6,957 bases of DNA from assembly GCA_947177715.1 (NCBI GenBank), contig CAMWVM010000084.1, positions 1 to 6,957 on the forward strand, written 5' to 3'. Below the pieces are notes generated by a model. It did not search any database, had not been told where the DNA came from, and saw only the letters and a list, made by a program, of their open reading frames with translations. Made by a program: the position numbers and the translations under genes. Source of the DNA: an uncultured Ruminococcus sp. (GTDB taxonomy: Bacteria; Bacillota; Clostridia; Oscillospirales; Ruminococcaceae). Position 1 is the stretch's first letter. Every line of letters starts with the position of its first letter. Positions 1 through 5,938 of this stretch are shown in pieces.

Positions 1-57
1 CCACCGAGATCTACACTCGACTAGTCGTCTGCAGCGTCAGATTTGTATAAGAGACAT
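1..57. other. Illumina P5/Nextera adapter contamination at contig end
   Basis: Bases 1-16 (CCACCGAGATCTACAC) equal the last 16 bases of the Illumina P5 oligo. Bases 17-24 (TCGACTAG) sit where the i5 index belongs; from memory this is a standard Nextera XT index. Bases 25-57 match the 33-base Nextera read-1 transposase sequence, including the mosaic end, with three differences at 30, 43 and 57, each T where the adapter has G. Genomic sequence therefore begins at about 57 or 58. On the minus strand the adapter is open and extends the nfnB frame by CLLYKSDAADD before a TAG at 21-23 made from index bases. That tail is an artefact, not protein. The order P5, index, transposase end is exactly library order, so chance similarity is not plausible. 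Confidence 0.97.
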
Positions 58-881
58 ATAGGTGTATCATAGTCTTCCATATAAGCTTTCATGAGGTTAA
101 TTCTTGTAAGGTACTCATTAGCGGAATACACGCCTACAAGGCCTTCTCCATCAATTCCCATAAATCTTGGAAGTCCAGCACCAGAGCCGATAAATACAGA
201 TTCATATCCCATATTAAGAAGCTCGTCCACAGAAAGGACTTTTCCGATAACCATGTTTGTCATAATTTTAACGCCCATATCTTTCAGGCTGTCAATTTCT
301 TTCTGTACGATAGCTTTAGGAAGTCTGAACTCCGGAATACCATACATTAAAACACCGCCTGCTGTATGAAAAGCCTCATATACTGTTACATCATAACCCA
401 GCTTAGCCAAGTCACCTGCACAGGTAAGGCTTGAAGGTCCTGCTCCTACAACAGCAACTTTATGACCGTTGGATACAGGCTTTTCAGTATCAACTTCTTT
501 ATCCATCATATAGTCTGCACAAAATCTTTCAAGACGTCCTATAGCAACCGGTTCACCCTTAATGCCTCTTACGCACTTGCCCTCGCACTGGTTTTCCTGA
601 GGACAAACTCTTCCGCTAACAGCAGGGAGGCTGTTTGTGGATTTAATGATTTTATATGCTTCTTCAAATTCACCTGCTGCTACCTTAGCAACAAATTCAG
701 GAATTCTAACGCTTACTGGGCAACCGCTTACGCAAGGCTTGTTCTTGCAGTTAAGACATCTTGTTGCTTCTTCCATTGCCTGTTCTTTAGTATATCCAAG
801 GCTTACTTCCTTAAAGTTTCTTGCTCTTATTTTAGGGTCCTGTTCTCCGATAGGAGTTTTTGTCATGCTCATATTAGCCAT
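57..881 (-). CDS. nfnB: NfnB, NADPH/flavin subunit of electron-bifurcating ferredoxin:NADP oxidoreductase (C-terminus missing)
   Basis: Large subunit of cytoplasmic NfnAB, which reversibly couples NADH and reduced ferredoxin oxidation to NADP reduction; the family is homologous to the glutamate synthase small subunit. Seen from the ATG at 881: an N-terminal ferredoxin-like region with Cys42-x2-Cys45-x4-Cys50-x3-Cys54-Pro and Cys93-Pro-x5-Cys99-x3-Cys103, which supply [4Fe-4S] ligands. A Rossmann FAD motif GAGPSS follows at 146-151, with an acidic Glu169 after the second strand, then the family-typical GGVLMYGIPEFRLPK at 175-189. About 275 residues remain of roughly 460. The second Rossmann fold, which binds NADPH, is lost because the contig ends in adapter. 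An in-frame upstream start at 908 lies inside nfnA; I prefer 881 because GGAGGTG sits 7 bases upstream and the ATG shares one base with the nfnA stop (TAATG), implying translational coupling. Such proteins are often annotated as GltA or glutamate synthase small chain; the adjacent nfnA favours NfnB. Confidence 0.9.
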
Positions 882-1714
882 TATCTCACACCTCCGGTTA
901 ATCTGCAAATGTGTTTAGATTCATGCTCTTTATATGTTCCGTTTCTTCTCATAAGCTCGTCAAAGTCAACCTTATGTCCGTCAAAATCAGGTCCGTCAAC
1001 GCATGCATATTTAATTTGTCCGTCAACCGTTACACGACAGCCGCCGCACATTCCTGTACCGTCGACCATAATGGGATTAAGAGATACAGTAGTCTTTATG
1101 CCATATGGTTCTGTAGTTTTGCAGACAAATTTCATCATGGGAACGGGACCGATTGCAATAACCTCGTCATATTTTACGCCGCTGTCAATGAGTTCTTTAA
1201 GTTTGTCTGTAACAAAACCGTGGAATCCATAAGAGCCGTCATCGGTACAGATATGAAGATCTGTGGAAACGGCTTTCATTTCGTCTTCAAGAATCATAAT
1301 ATCCTTATTTCTGAATCCTGCAATAAGGTCAACATGGACGCCCATTCCGTGAAGCTTTTTAGCCTGTGGATAAGCGATTGCACAACCTACTCCGCCGCCG
1401 ATAACAGCGACTCTTTTGCAGTTTTCTTCATATTTTGTTGCAACGCCCAAAGGTCCGGCAACATCTAAAATGGAATCTCCTTCATTGAGTGCTGCTAAAG
1501 CTTTAGTTGAACCGCCGATTGTCTGAAAAATTATTGTGATCGTACCCTTTTCCCTATCATAATCTGCAATTGTAAGTGGAACTCTTTCGCCTTTTTCATC
1601 AATTCTGTAAATAATAAACTGACCTGCTTCAGCTTTTTTTGCTATAAAAGGGGCGTCAATTTCCATCAAAACTACCTGATCATTTAAAACTTTCTTTTTG
1701 ACTATTTTATACAC
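881..1714 (-). CDS. nfnA: NfnA, FAD/[2Fe-2S] subunit of electron-bifurcating ferredoxin:NADP oxidoreductase
   Basis: Small subunit of NfnAB; it takes the NADH side of the reaction and passes electrons to NfnB. The 277 residues match the family's usual length. Seen: an N-terminal ferredoxin-reductase-type FAD barrel with RVPLTIAD at 44-51 and GGST at 67-70, a nucleotide-binding domain with the glycine-rich VIGGGVGC at 104-111, and a C-terminal cluster-binding region. In that region Asp218-x4-Cys223-x2-Cys226-x11-Cys238 looks like the [2Fe-2S] site; the related PyrK protein has Cys at the first position, while an Asp ligand is known in Nfn structures. The start is GTG at 1714 with AGGAGGG six bases upstream. 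It is the first gene of the nfnA-nfnB operon and overlaps nfnB by one base. It could be labelled as a sulfide dehydrogenase or dihydroorotate dehydrogenase electron-transfer subunit; the pairing with nfnB and the Asp position argue for NfnA. Confidence 0.92.
   Translation of the reverse strand: MYKIVKKKVLNDQVVLMEIDAPFIAKKAEAGQFIIYRIDEKGERVPLTIADYDREKGTITIIFQTIGGSTKALAALNEGDSILDVAGPLGVATKYEENCKRVAVIGGGVGCAIAYPQAKKLHGMGVHVDLIAGFRNKDIMILEDEMKAVSTDLHICTDDGSYGFHGFVTDKLKELIDSGVKYDEVIAIGPVPMMKFVCKTTEPYGIKTTVSLNPIMVDGTGMCGGCRVTVDGQIKYACVDGPDFDGHKVDFDELMRRNGTYKEHESKHICRLTGGVR
889..895 (-). promoter_or_regulatory. Ribosome binding site of nfnB
   Basis: GGAGGTG on the minus strand lies 7 bases before the ATG at 881, within the last codons of nfnA. 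It decides the start: the alternative ATG at 908 lies upstream of this site. Confidence 0.85.
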
Positions 1715-1720
1715 TTAAAT

Positions 1721-1727
1721 CCCTCCT
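1721..1727 (-). promoter_or_regulatory. Ribosome binding site of nfnA (fixes a GTG start)
   Basis: AGGAGGG on the minus strand, six bases upstream of the GTG at 1714. It is a near-perfect Shine-Dalgarno sequence and supports the non-ATG start. Confidence 0.85.
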
Positions 1728-1793
1728 AATTAATATGATAAGAAGTCTTTAGGATTATCTTATTACAATATGTTTTTATGACCTCTTATTTAA

Positions 1794-1809
1794 ACACAGA
1801 TGTCTGTGT
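1794..1809. repeat. Perfect 7-bp inverted repeat in the nfnA 5' leader
   Basis: ACACAGA-TG-TCTGTGT is a perfect 7-bp inverted repeat with a 2-base centre. It begins about 8 bases after the transcription start predicted from the promoter at 1823-1851 and ends about 23 bases after it. That is a common place for a repressor dimer to block transcription. With only two central bases, an RNA hairpin would have to open a base pair or two to form a loop, so a DNA operator is the simpler reading. I cannot name the regulator; it does not fit the Rex, CodY or BlaI/CopY consensus as I know them. Confidence 0.45.
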
Positions 1810-1822
1810 GATACCAAATTAC

Positions 1823-1851
1823 ATTATACAACAATAAAGTCAAAAAAGCAA
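1823..1851 (-). promoter_or_regulatory. Sigma-A-type promoter of nfnAB
   Basis: On the minus strand, TTGCTT (1851-1846), a 17-base spacer, and a perfect TATAAT (1828-1823). Transcription should start near 1816, giving a leader of about 100 bases before the nfnA GTG. The leader contains the inverted repeat at 1794-1809. No terminator is visible between the upstream GHL10 gene and this promoter, so read-through from that gene is also possible. Confidence 0.75.
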
Positions 1852-1933
1852 GCCGTTTAATGAAATAACACATATTGCACAAATCATGGCCTCTTTTTTA
1901 TCTATATTCTTACACATGGATAATTGCAAAGCC

Positions 1934-1947
1934 TTGATGTGCATCAA
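1934..1947. promoter_or_regulatory. FNR-like palindrome TTGAT-N4-ATCAA
   Basis: TTGATGTGCATCAA matches the E. coli FNR consensus TTGAT-N4-ATCAA exactly, and its arms extend to six bases. It starts directly after the stop codon of the GHL10 gene, and its centre is about 124 bases upstream of the predicted nfnA transcription start, farther than usual for direct activation. Crp/FNR-family regulators are common in Firmicutes and often recognise related half-sites. It may instead be a chance palindrome in AT-rich DNA. Confidence 0.25.
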
Positions 1948-3228
1948 TTAATCGGAAATTGCATCCTTTATACAGGATAATTCAGCATTAGTTCTCTCAG
2001 CAAGATTTTCTTCAGGCTCAAAAAGATTTATATAATTATAGAGGGCGATTCCTCCATAGTTTTTCATATTCTGCGACAAATTGATTTGTTTGCCAATTAT
2101 TCCCGTAGATTGTAAGAATTCATCTTCCTGACCTATTTTATAAACTCCAAGACCTATTACCAAACTGACATTATCACAAGTGACTATATTACTCCATTCT
2201 TCTGTTGTTTGTACAAAAGGCTTGGAGTTGTTTTCAAAACCAAAATAAATTTGCGGTACAATGTAATCGAGGTATCCCTCCTCGCTGCACCACGTTTTTA
2301 CGTCTGCATACATAAATTCATAGTTGTTTTCCATATTTCCTTGCGGAGATACTCCGAAAAGCACTTCTGAATTCTCTTTTTTTATACTGTTATAAATTTC
2401 TTTTACCATTTTTGATACATTATTTTTTCGCCATTCGGATAAACTTTCCTTGACGCCTGTTTCAACATAGATTCCAGAGTCAAAATATGCCTCTGTTGTT
2501 GGATAAAAATAATCGTCTATGTGAATTCCGTCTACATCATAGTTTTTTACAATTTCCGCTGCACCTTGGGCAATAAGATTTCTTACGTCGTCCACTGCGG
2601 GATTGAGCCAATAGTGATTGTCTGAATCCACTTTTACAAGATATTCATCGTATTTATTACTGTCGCTATACCATTGTTTTATGACATAGCTATTTGAAAT
2701 TTCCTTCATATTTTCTTCTGTTTCACACCTCATGGGATTAATCCATGCATGAAATGACAAGCCTAAGTCATGTGCTTCTTTTATCATTATTTTTAATGGA
2801 TCGAAATCAGGCTCAGTATCGATTTCACCTGTAATTCCTTTGGAGTAGGGATAAAGCTCAGAATTGTAATATGCATCTCCAAAGCTTCTTACATGGACAT
2901 AAACTGTGTTGCATCCCAGTTCCTTGATCTTTTTATATGCTGTTGATATATTTTTTTCAAATTCGTTTTCACTTTTGCCTAAAATCATAGGCTGCAAATC
3001 AATGTATGAAATCCATACAGCATTTTGTTCCTGATAGTTAAGCGGCGTATAGGTATTTGTATTGCGTTTTACATCAGTTTTTTCGTCCTGCTTGTCCAAG
3101 GTGTTTTTCAAATTTATTTCACCGTTTAAGGGCATGGGGGAGCTTTGATGTATAACAGGCATACCGTTTGTGCTTGCACAGGATGAACAAAAAAGCAATA
3201 ATAAAATAATGCAGATTGTTTTTTTCAT
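1948..3228 (-). CDS. Glycosyl-hydrolase-like 10 (GHL10/DUF187-type) family lipoprotein
   Basis: Probable cell-surface (beta/alpha)8-barrel hydrolase of the GHL10 family (Bacillus YngK-like); the substrate is unknown, presumably a glycan. Seen in 426 residues: Met-Lys-Lys, a hydrophobic stretch at 5-13, then a lipobox-like CSSC ending at Cys17, so the protein is likely lipid-anchored. The -3 residue is Cys rather than the usual Leu. A polar linker runs to about residue 65. The barrel follows with AVWISYIDLQ (70-79), GCNTVYVHVRSFGDAYY (105-121), FHAWINPMR (159-167), HYWLNPA (205-211), DVDGIHIDDYFYP (231-243), FGVSPQGN (291-298), YLDYIVPQIYFG (319-330) and GGIALYNY (392-399). The acidic pair Asp238-Asp239 in the DGIHIDDY motif is a candidate catalytic or binding site. 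GGAGG lies 7 bases before the ATG. A TATTAT -10-like box is at 3268-3263, but I see no convincing -35. It is a single gene with no visible downstream terminator. Confidence 0.87.
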   Translation of the reverse strand: MKKTICIILLLLFCSSCASTNGMPVIHQSSPMPLNGEINLKNTLDKQDEKTDVKRNTNTYTPLNYQEQNAVWISYIDLQPMILGKSENEFEKNISTAYKKIKELGCNTVYVHVRSFGDAYYNSELYPYSKGITGEIDTEPDFDPLKIMIKEAHDLGLSFHAWINPMRCETEENMKEISNSYVIKQWYSDSNKYDEYLVKVDSDNHYWLNPAVDDVRNLIAQGAAEIVKNYDVDGIHIDDYFYPTTEAYFDSGIYVETGVKESLSEWRKNNVSKMVKEIYNSIKKENSEVLFGVSPQGNMENNYEFMYADVKTWCSEEGYLDYIVPQIYFGFENNSKPFVQTTEEWSNIVTCDNVSLVIGLGVYKIGQEDEFLQSTGIIGKQINLSQNMKNYGGIALYNYINLFEPEENLAERTNAELSCIKDAISD

Positions 3229-3327
3229 TTTATGACCTCCTAAAAAGTGTTTTTCTGTTTCTATAATATATTTTTGCTAATCAGTAATTATTCACATTTA
3301 TTTTATTGACGCTTTTTATACTATTAA

Positions 3328-3432
3328 TTCATATGGGATATAGATTATATTGTATTCATTGTTGGACCTCTTGTGGGTGCAGCTATTGCTGCTATTGTTT
3401 GGAAGGTTCTTAACGGCAAAGAAGGGTCTTAA
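3328..3432 (+). pseudogene. C-terminal remnant of an aquaporin/glycerol facilitator (MIP) gene
   Basis: Thirty-four plus-strand codons after an in-frame TAA (3325-3327) read FIWDIDYIVFIVGP, then LVGAAIAAIVWKVLNGKEGS, and end at a TAA at 3430-3432. The pattern of an aromatic-rich segment, VGPLVGAAIAA, an aromatic residue and a short basic tail is typical of the last membrane helix and C-terminus of bacterial MIP channels. No start codon, ribosome binding site or earlier MIP helix (with the NPA motifs) is found upstream; the DNA before it is AT-rich and closed in this frame. I infer that a deletion or rearrangement removed the rest of the gene. The natural end is kept, and the hairpin terminator begins 19 bases after the stop. 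The assignment rests on my recognition of a short segment, so it is moderate. Confidence 0.55.
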
Positions 3433-3440
3433 TTCTTATC

Positions 3441-3480
3441 AAAAAATATTTAAGGCACTGTAGAATTTCTACAGTGCCTT
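3441..3480 (-). terminator. Rho-independent terminator of the PAP2 gene, possibly bidirectional
   Basis: AAGGCACTGTAG (3452-3463) pairs perfectly with CTACAGTGCCTT (3469-3480) around a five-base loop. Two A-T pairs could extend the stem inward on paper. Read on the minus strand it begins 8 bases after the PAP2 stop and is followed by a T-rich tail ending in TTTTTT (3446-3441). Read on the plus strand it follows the MIP remnant and is trailed by GTTTTATGTT, a weaker U tract, so it probably once ended that gene too. Confidence 0.85.
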
Positions 3481-3488
3481 GTTTTATG

Positions 3489-4046
3489 TTAATGATTGTT
3501 TTCATTTTTTTTGCTGTTAGTTTTCTTTTCAATAAATCTAAGAAGTTTGTTTACTGTAAATCCTATTAATATTCCGAACAAGCTTCCGCATATTACGTCT
3601 GTCGGGAAGTGAACATAAAAATAAAGTCTTGAAAAAGCTATACAAGCGGCTAAAACATATGCACCGATTCCCAAACGTTTATTGTGCAGGAATATTGCTG
3701 TGGCTGCCGCAAATGAAGAAGCGGAATGTCCTGACGGAAACGAATAGCCTGATGGTTGTTTTATTATGGTTTCTATTCCTGTGCGCTGTAAAAACGGACG
3801 TTCTCTTGCAATAATACCCTTGATTATTCCGTCATTAAGTACGACTTCAACTATAAGTGTAATGGCAAGATATATACCGATTTTTCTTGTTTTGGGAATA
3901 CAGAGAAGCAGGATGCAAACTCCTATCCAAACATATCCATTATCGCCGGCATGAGTGAAAACTCTCATTATAAAATCAAGAACATCATTATGAATAGTTT
4001 GTAAAAAATCCAGAATTCCAAAGTCAATGCTGTGTATTGTTTCCAT
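3489..4046 (-). CDS. PAP2-family membrane phosphatase (undecaprenyl pyrophosphate/phosphatidate phosphatase type)
   Basis: Integral membrane acid phosphatase. By family it removes phosphate from lipid phosphates such as undecaprenyl pyrophosphate (BcrC-like) or phosphatidylglycerol phosphate/phosphatidate; the true substrate cannot be read from the sequence. All three PAP2 motifs are complete in the 185-residue protein: Lys76-x6-Arg83-Pro84, Pro104-Ser-Gly-His107, and Ser139-Arg140-x5-His146-x3-Asp150. His107 and His146 would be the catalytic pair. Hydrophobic segments lie at about 39-51, 57-72, 110-121, 126-139 and 150-166, and the C-terminal tail is basic and polar. A TTG at 4058 would add four residues, but it overlaps the GGGAGG ribosome binding site, so I choose the ATG at 4046. 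The gene stands alone, diverges from the ABC operon and has its own promoter and terminator. Confidence 0.92.
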   Translation of the reverse strand: METIHSIDFGILDFLQTIHNDVLDFIMRVFTHAGDNGYVWIGVCILLLCIPKTRKIGIYLAITLIVEVVLNDGIIKGIIARERPFLQRTGIETIIKQPSGYSFPSGHSASSFAAATAIFLHNKRLGIGAYVLAACIAFSRLYFYVHFPTDVICGSLFGILIGFTVNKLLRFIEKKTNSKKNENNH

Positions 4047-4050
4047 AAAG

Positions 4051-4056
4051 CCTCCC
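4051..4056 (-). promoter_or_regulatory. Ribosome binding site of the PAP2 gene (decides the start)
   Basis: GGGAGG on the minus strand, four bases before the ATG at 4046. An in-frame TTG at 4058 overlaps this site and so cannot be served by it. Confidence 0.75.
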
Positions 4057-4077
4057 AATATTTTAAATAATTATTGT

Positions 4078-4106
4078 AGTATACCACAATTATTGCAAAA
4101 AATCAA
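4078..4106 (-). promoter_or_regulatory. Promoter of the PAP2 gene
   Basis: On the minus strand TTGATT (4106-4101), a 17-base spacer and TATACT (4083-4078), with TGG just before the -10 (extended -10). Transcription should start near 4071, about 25 bases before the ATG. Confidence 0.75.
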
Positions 4107-4114
4107 TGCAGGTG

Positions 4115-4144
4115 TTGCTAATATACTTAAATTTGTGTTATAAT
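4115..4144 (+). promoter_or_regulatory. Promoter of the ABC exporter operon
   Basis: TTGCTA (4115-4120), an 18-base spacer and a perfect TATAAT (4139-4144), with TGT just before it (extended -10). Transcription should start near 4151. The -35 box is back to back with that of the PAP2 promoter, with only 8 bases (4107-4114) between them. Confidence 0.72.
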
Positions 4145-4180
4145 AACCATAAATGACATAGTTCAAAAGGGGTAATCTTT

Positions 4181-5938
4181 GTGTTTAAGTTGTTTAAATA
4201 TTTAAAAAACTATAAAATTGAAAGTATTATTGGTCCTCTGTTTAAAATGATTGAAGCATGCTTTGAGCTTGCTGTGCCTATTGTAGTTGCAAAAATTATT
4301 GACGTAGGTATATATAATAATGACAAAGGCTATATTTATTCTATGGGTGCGATTATGGTCTTGCTTGGATTGCTTGGACTTGCTTGTTCTTTGACTGCAC
4401 AATATTTTGCCGCAAAGGCTTCTTTTGGATTTGGCACAGCACTCAGGCGAGATTTGTTTCATCATATTAACACGCTTTCGCACACTGAAATTGACAAGCT
4501 GGGAAGTTCTTCTCTTGTCACAAGAATCACCAGCGATATAAATCAAGCTCAGACGGGAGTTAATATGATTCTTCGTTTGTTTTTGCGTTCGCCTTTTATA
4601 GTTATCGGTTCAATTATAATGGCTTTTACAATTTCCGTGAAGCTTACTCTTATTTTTTTAATTGCTGCACCGATTCTTGCAATAATAATATATTTTATTA
4701 TGAGCAAGACAGTGCCGATGTTTAAAAGGATACAAAAAAGGCAGGACAAAATCACTTTGATGACAAGTGAAAACCTTGTTGGTGCAAGAGTAATCCGTGC
4801 TTTTTCACGTCAGAAAAATGAAGAGCAGGATTTTTGTGAAAATGCCGAAGAGCTGAAAGACTTGCAGATTTCCGCAGGACGTATATCAGCGCTTATGAAC
4901 CCTGCAACATATGTGGTAGTTTATGCTGCAATAATTGCAATTATATGGGCAGGTGGAATAAGCGTGTATGAAGGAAGCATTACTCAAGGTGAAGTTATTG
5001 CCCTTTTAAGTTATATGAACCAGATTCTTCTTGCACTTTTAGCGGTTGCTCTGCTTGTTACATCAATAACAAAGGCACAGGCGTCGGCAATTAGAATCAA
5101 TGAAGTTTTTGATGTTGAACCATCTATAACAGACAGCAATAACATAAATGTAACAAATATTGATTCTCAGAATGCTGTAGAGTTCAATAATGTCACCTTC
5201 GCTTACAGCGGTTCGGATGAACCAGCTCTTTCAAATATTGATTTTACGGTAAAAAAAGGAGAAACCGTGGGAATTATCGGAGGCACTGGTTCAGGTAAGT
5301 CAACTCTTATTAATCTTATTCCGAGATTTTATCAGGCTCAAAAGGGTGAAATTCTTATAAATGGTGTAAATATATCTGATTATCCCCTTGTGCAATTAAG
5401 AAAGAAAATTGGAATCGTACCGCAAAAGGCAGTGCTTTTTAAGGGAACTGTTAGGGAAAATATGCAATGGCGTGATAAAGCTGCGTCAGATGAAAATATT
5501 TTCGATGCATTGGATATCGCCCAAGCTTTGGATTTTGTAATGGACAAACCAGAAGCTCTTGATCATATGATTTTACAAGGGGGAAAAAATCTGTCGGGTG
5601 GACAGCGACAAAGGCTTACTATTGCAAGGGCTTTGGTAGGTAACCCTGAAATATTAATTCTGGATGATTCATCTTCTGCACTTGATCTGGCAACTGAAGC
5701 TCGCCTCAGAAAAGCGATTATAGAAAAAACAGCAGGAATGACAGTGTTTATTGCGTCACAGAGAGTTTCTTCAATTCGTCACGCCGATAAGATTATTATT
5801 ATGGACGAAGGTGAAATTGCTGGAATCGGTACTCATGAACAGCTTGTGGAATCCTGTGAGGTTTATCAGGAAATCTGTCGTTCTCAGATGTATAATGACG
5901 GCGAAAGTGCAGAAAAGGGGGGTAAAGCAAATGTCTGA
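4181..5938 (+). CDS. ABC exporter half-transporter, degenerate-site subunit of a heterodimer (TM287/BmrC/LmrC-like)
   Basis: Type I (B-subfamily) ABC exporter fusing a six-helix membrane domain (about 1-305) to a nucleotide-binding domain (about 333-570). Motifs seen: A-loop Tyr342, Walker A GGTGSGKS (367-374), Q-loop Gln415, signature LSGGQ (471-475), Walker B ILILDD (491-496), D-loop SALD (499-502), switch region IASQR (524-528). The catalytic Glu after Walker B is Asp496 and the switch His is Gln527, the same two changes reported for TM287 of Thermotoga, so its own ATP site should hydrolyse poorly. It needs the next gene as partner. The substrate is unknown: multidrug, lipid or peptide export are all possible. 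The start is GTG at 4181 with AAAGGGG eight bases upstream. The 585-residue length is normal for the family. It overlaps the next gene by 8 bases. Confidence 0.93.
   Translation: MFKLFKYLKNYKIESIIGPLFKMIEACFELAVPIVVAKIIDVGIYNNDKGYIYSMGAIMVLLGLLGLACSLTAQYFAAKASFGFGTALRRDLFHHINTLSHTEIDKLGSSSLVTRITSDINQAQTGVNMILRLFLRSPFIVIGSIIMAFTISVKLTLIFLIAAPILAIIIYFIMSKTVPMFKRIQKRQDKITLMTSENLVGARVIRAFSRQKNEEQDFCENAEELKDLQISAGRISALMNPATYVVVYAAIIAIIWAGGISVYEGSITQGEVIALLSYMNQILLALLAVALLVTSITKAQASAIRINEVFDVEPSITDSNNINVTNIDSQNAVEFNNVTFAYSGSDEPALSNIDFTVKKGETVGIIGGTGSGKSTLINLIPRFYQAQKGEILINGVNISDYPLVQLRKKIGIVPQKAVLFKGTVRENMQWRDKAASDENIFDALDIAQALDFVMDKPEALDHMILQGGKNLSGGQRQRLTIARALVGNPEILILDDSSSALDLATEARLRKAIIEKTAGMTVFIASQRVSSIRHADKIIIMDEGEIAGIGTHEQLVESCEVYQEICRSQMYNDGESAEKGGKANV

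Noticed and set aside
882..908. Upstream start for nfnB at 908, adding nine residues
   Set aside because: The ATG at 881 has GGAGGTG at ideal spacing and overlaps the nfnA stop as TAATG. The extension lies inside nfnA and upstream of that binding site.
462..1232. Long plus-strand open frame opposite nfnA and nfnB
   Set aside because: It crosses two clearly coding minus-strand genes, its translation has no recognisable domain, and it has no ribosome binding site.
1728..1770. Imperfect inverted repeat between TGATAAGA and TCTTATTA in the nfnA leader, considered as a riboswitch or attenuator stem
   Set aside because: Only six continuous AT-rich pairs form around a long loop, there is no following U tract, and I see no known riboswitch core.
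1841..1947. Search for a terminator of the GHL10 gene, including the palindrome at 1934-1947 as a hairpin
   Set aside because: The palindrome has a two-base centre and no adjacent U tract on the minus strand; the T-rich stretch near 1847-1842 is not preceded by a stable stem and fits the nfnA promoter better.
3333..3413. Small cysteine-rich plus-strand frame starting ATG at 3333 (26 codons, seven Cys)
   Set aside because: It has no ribosome binding site and overlaps the MIP-like frame, which has a better composition and a family-like pattern. The cysteines come from GCT/ATT-rich codons read one base out of frame.
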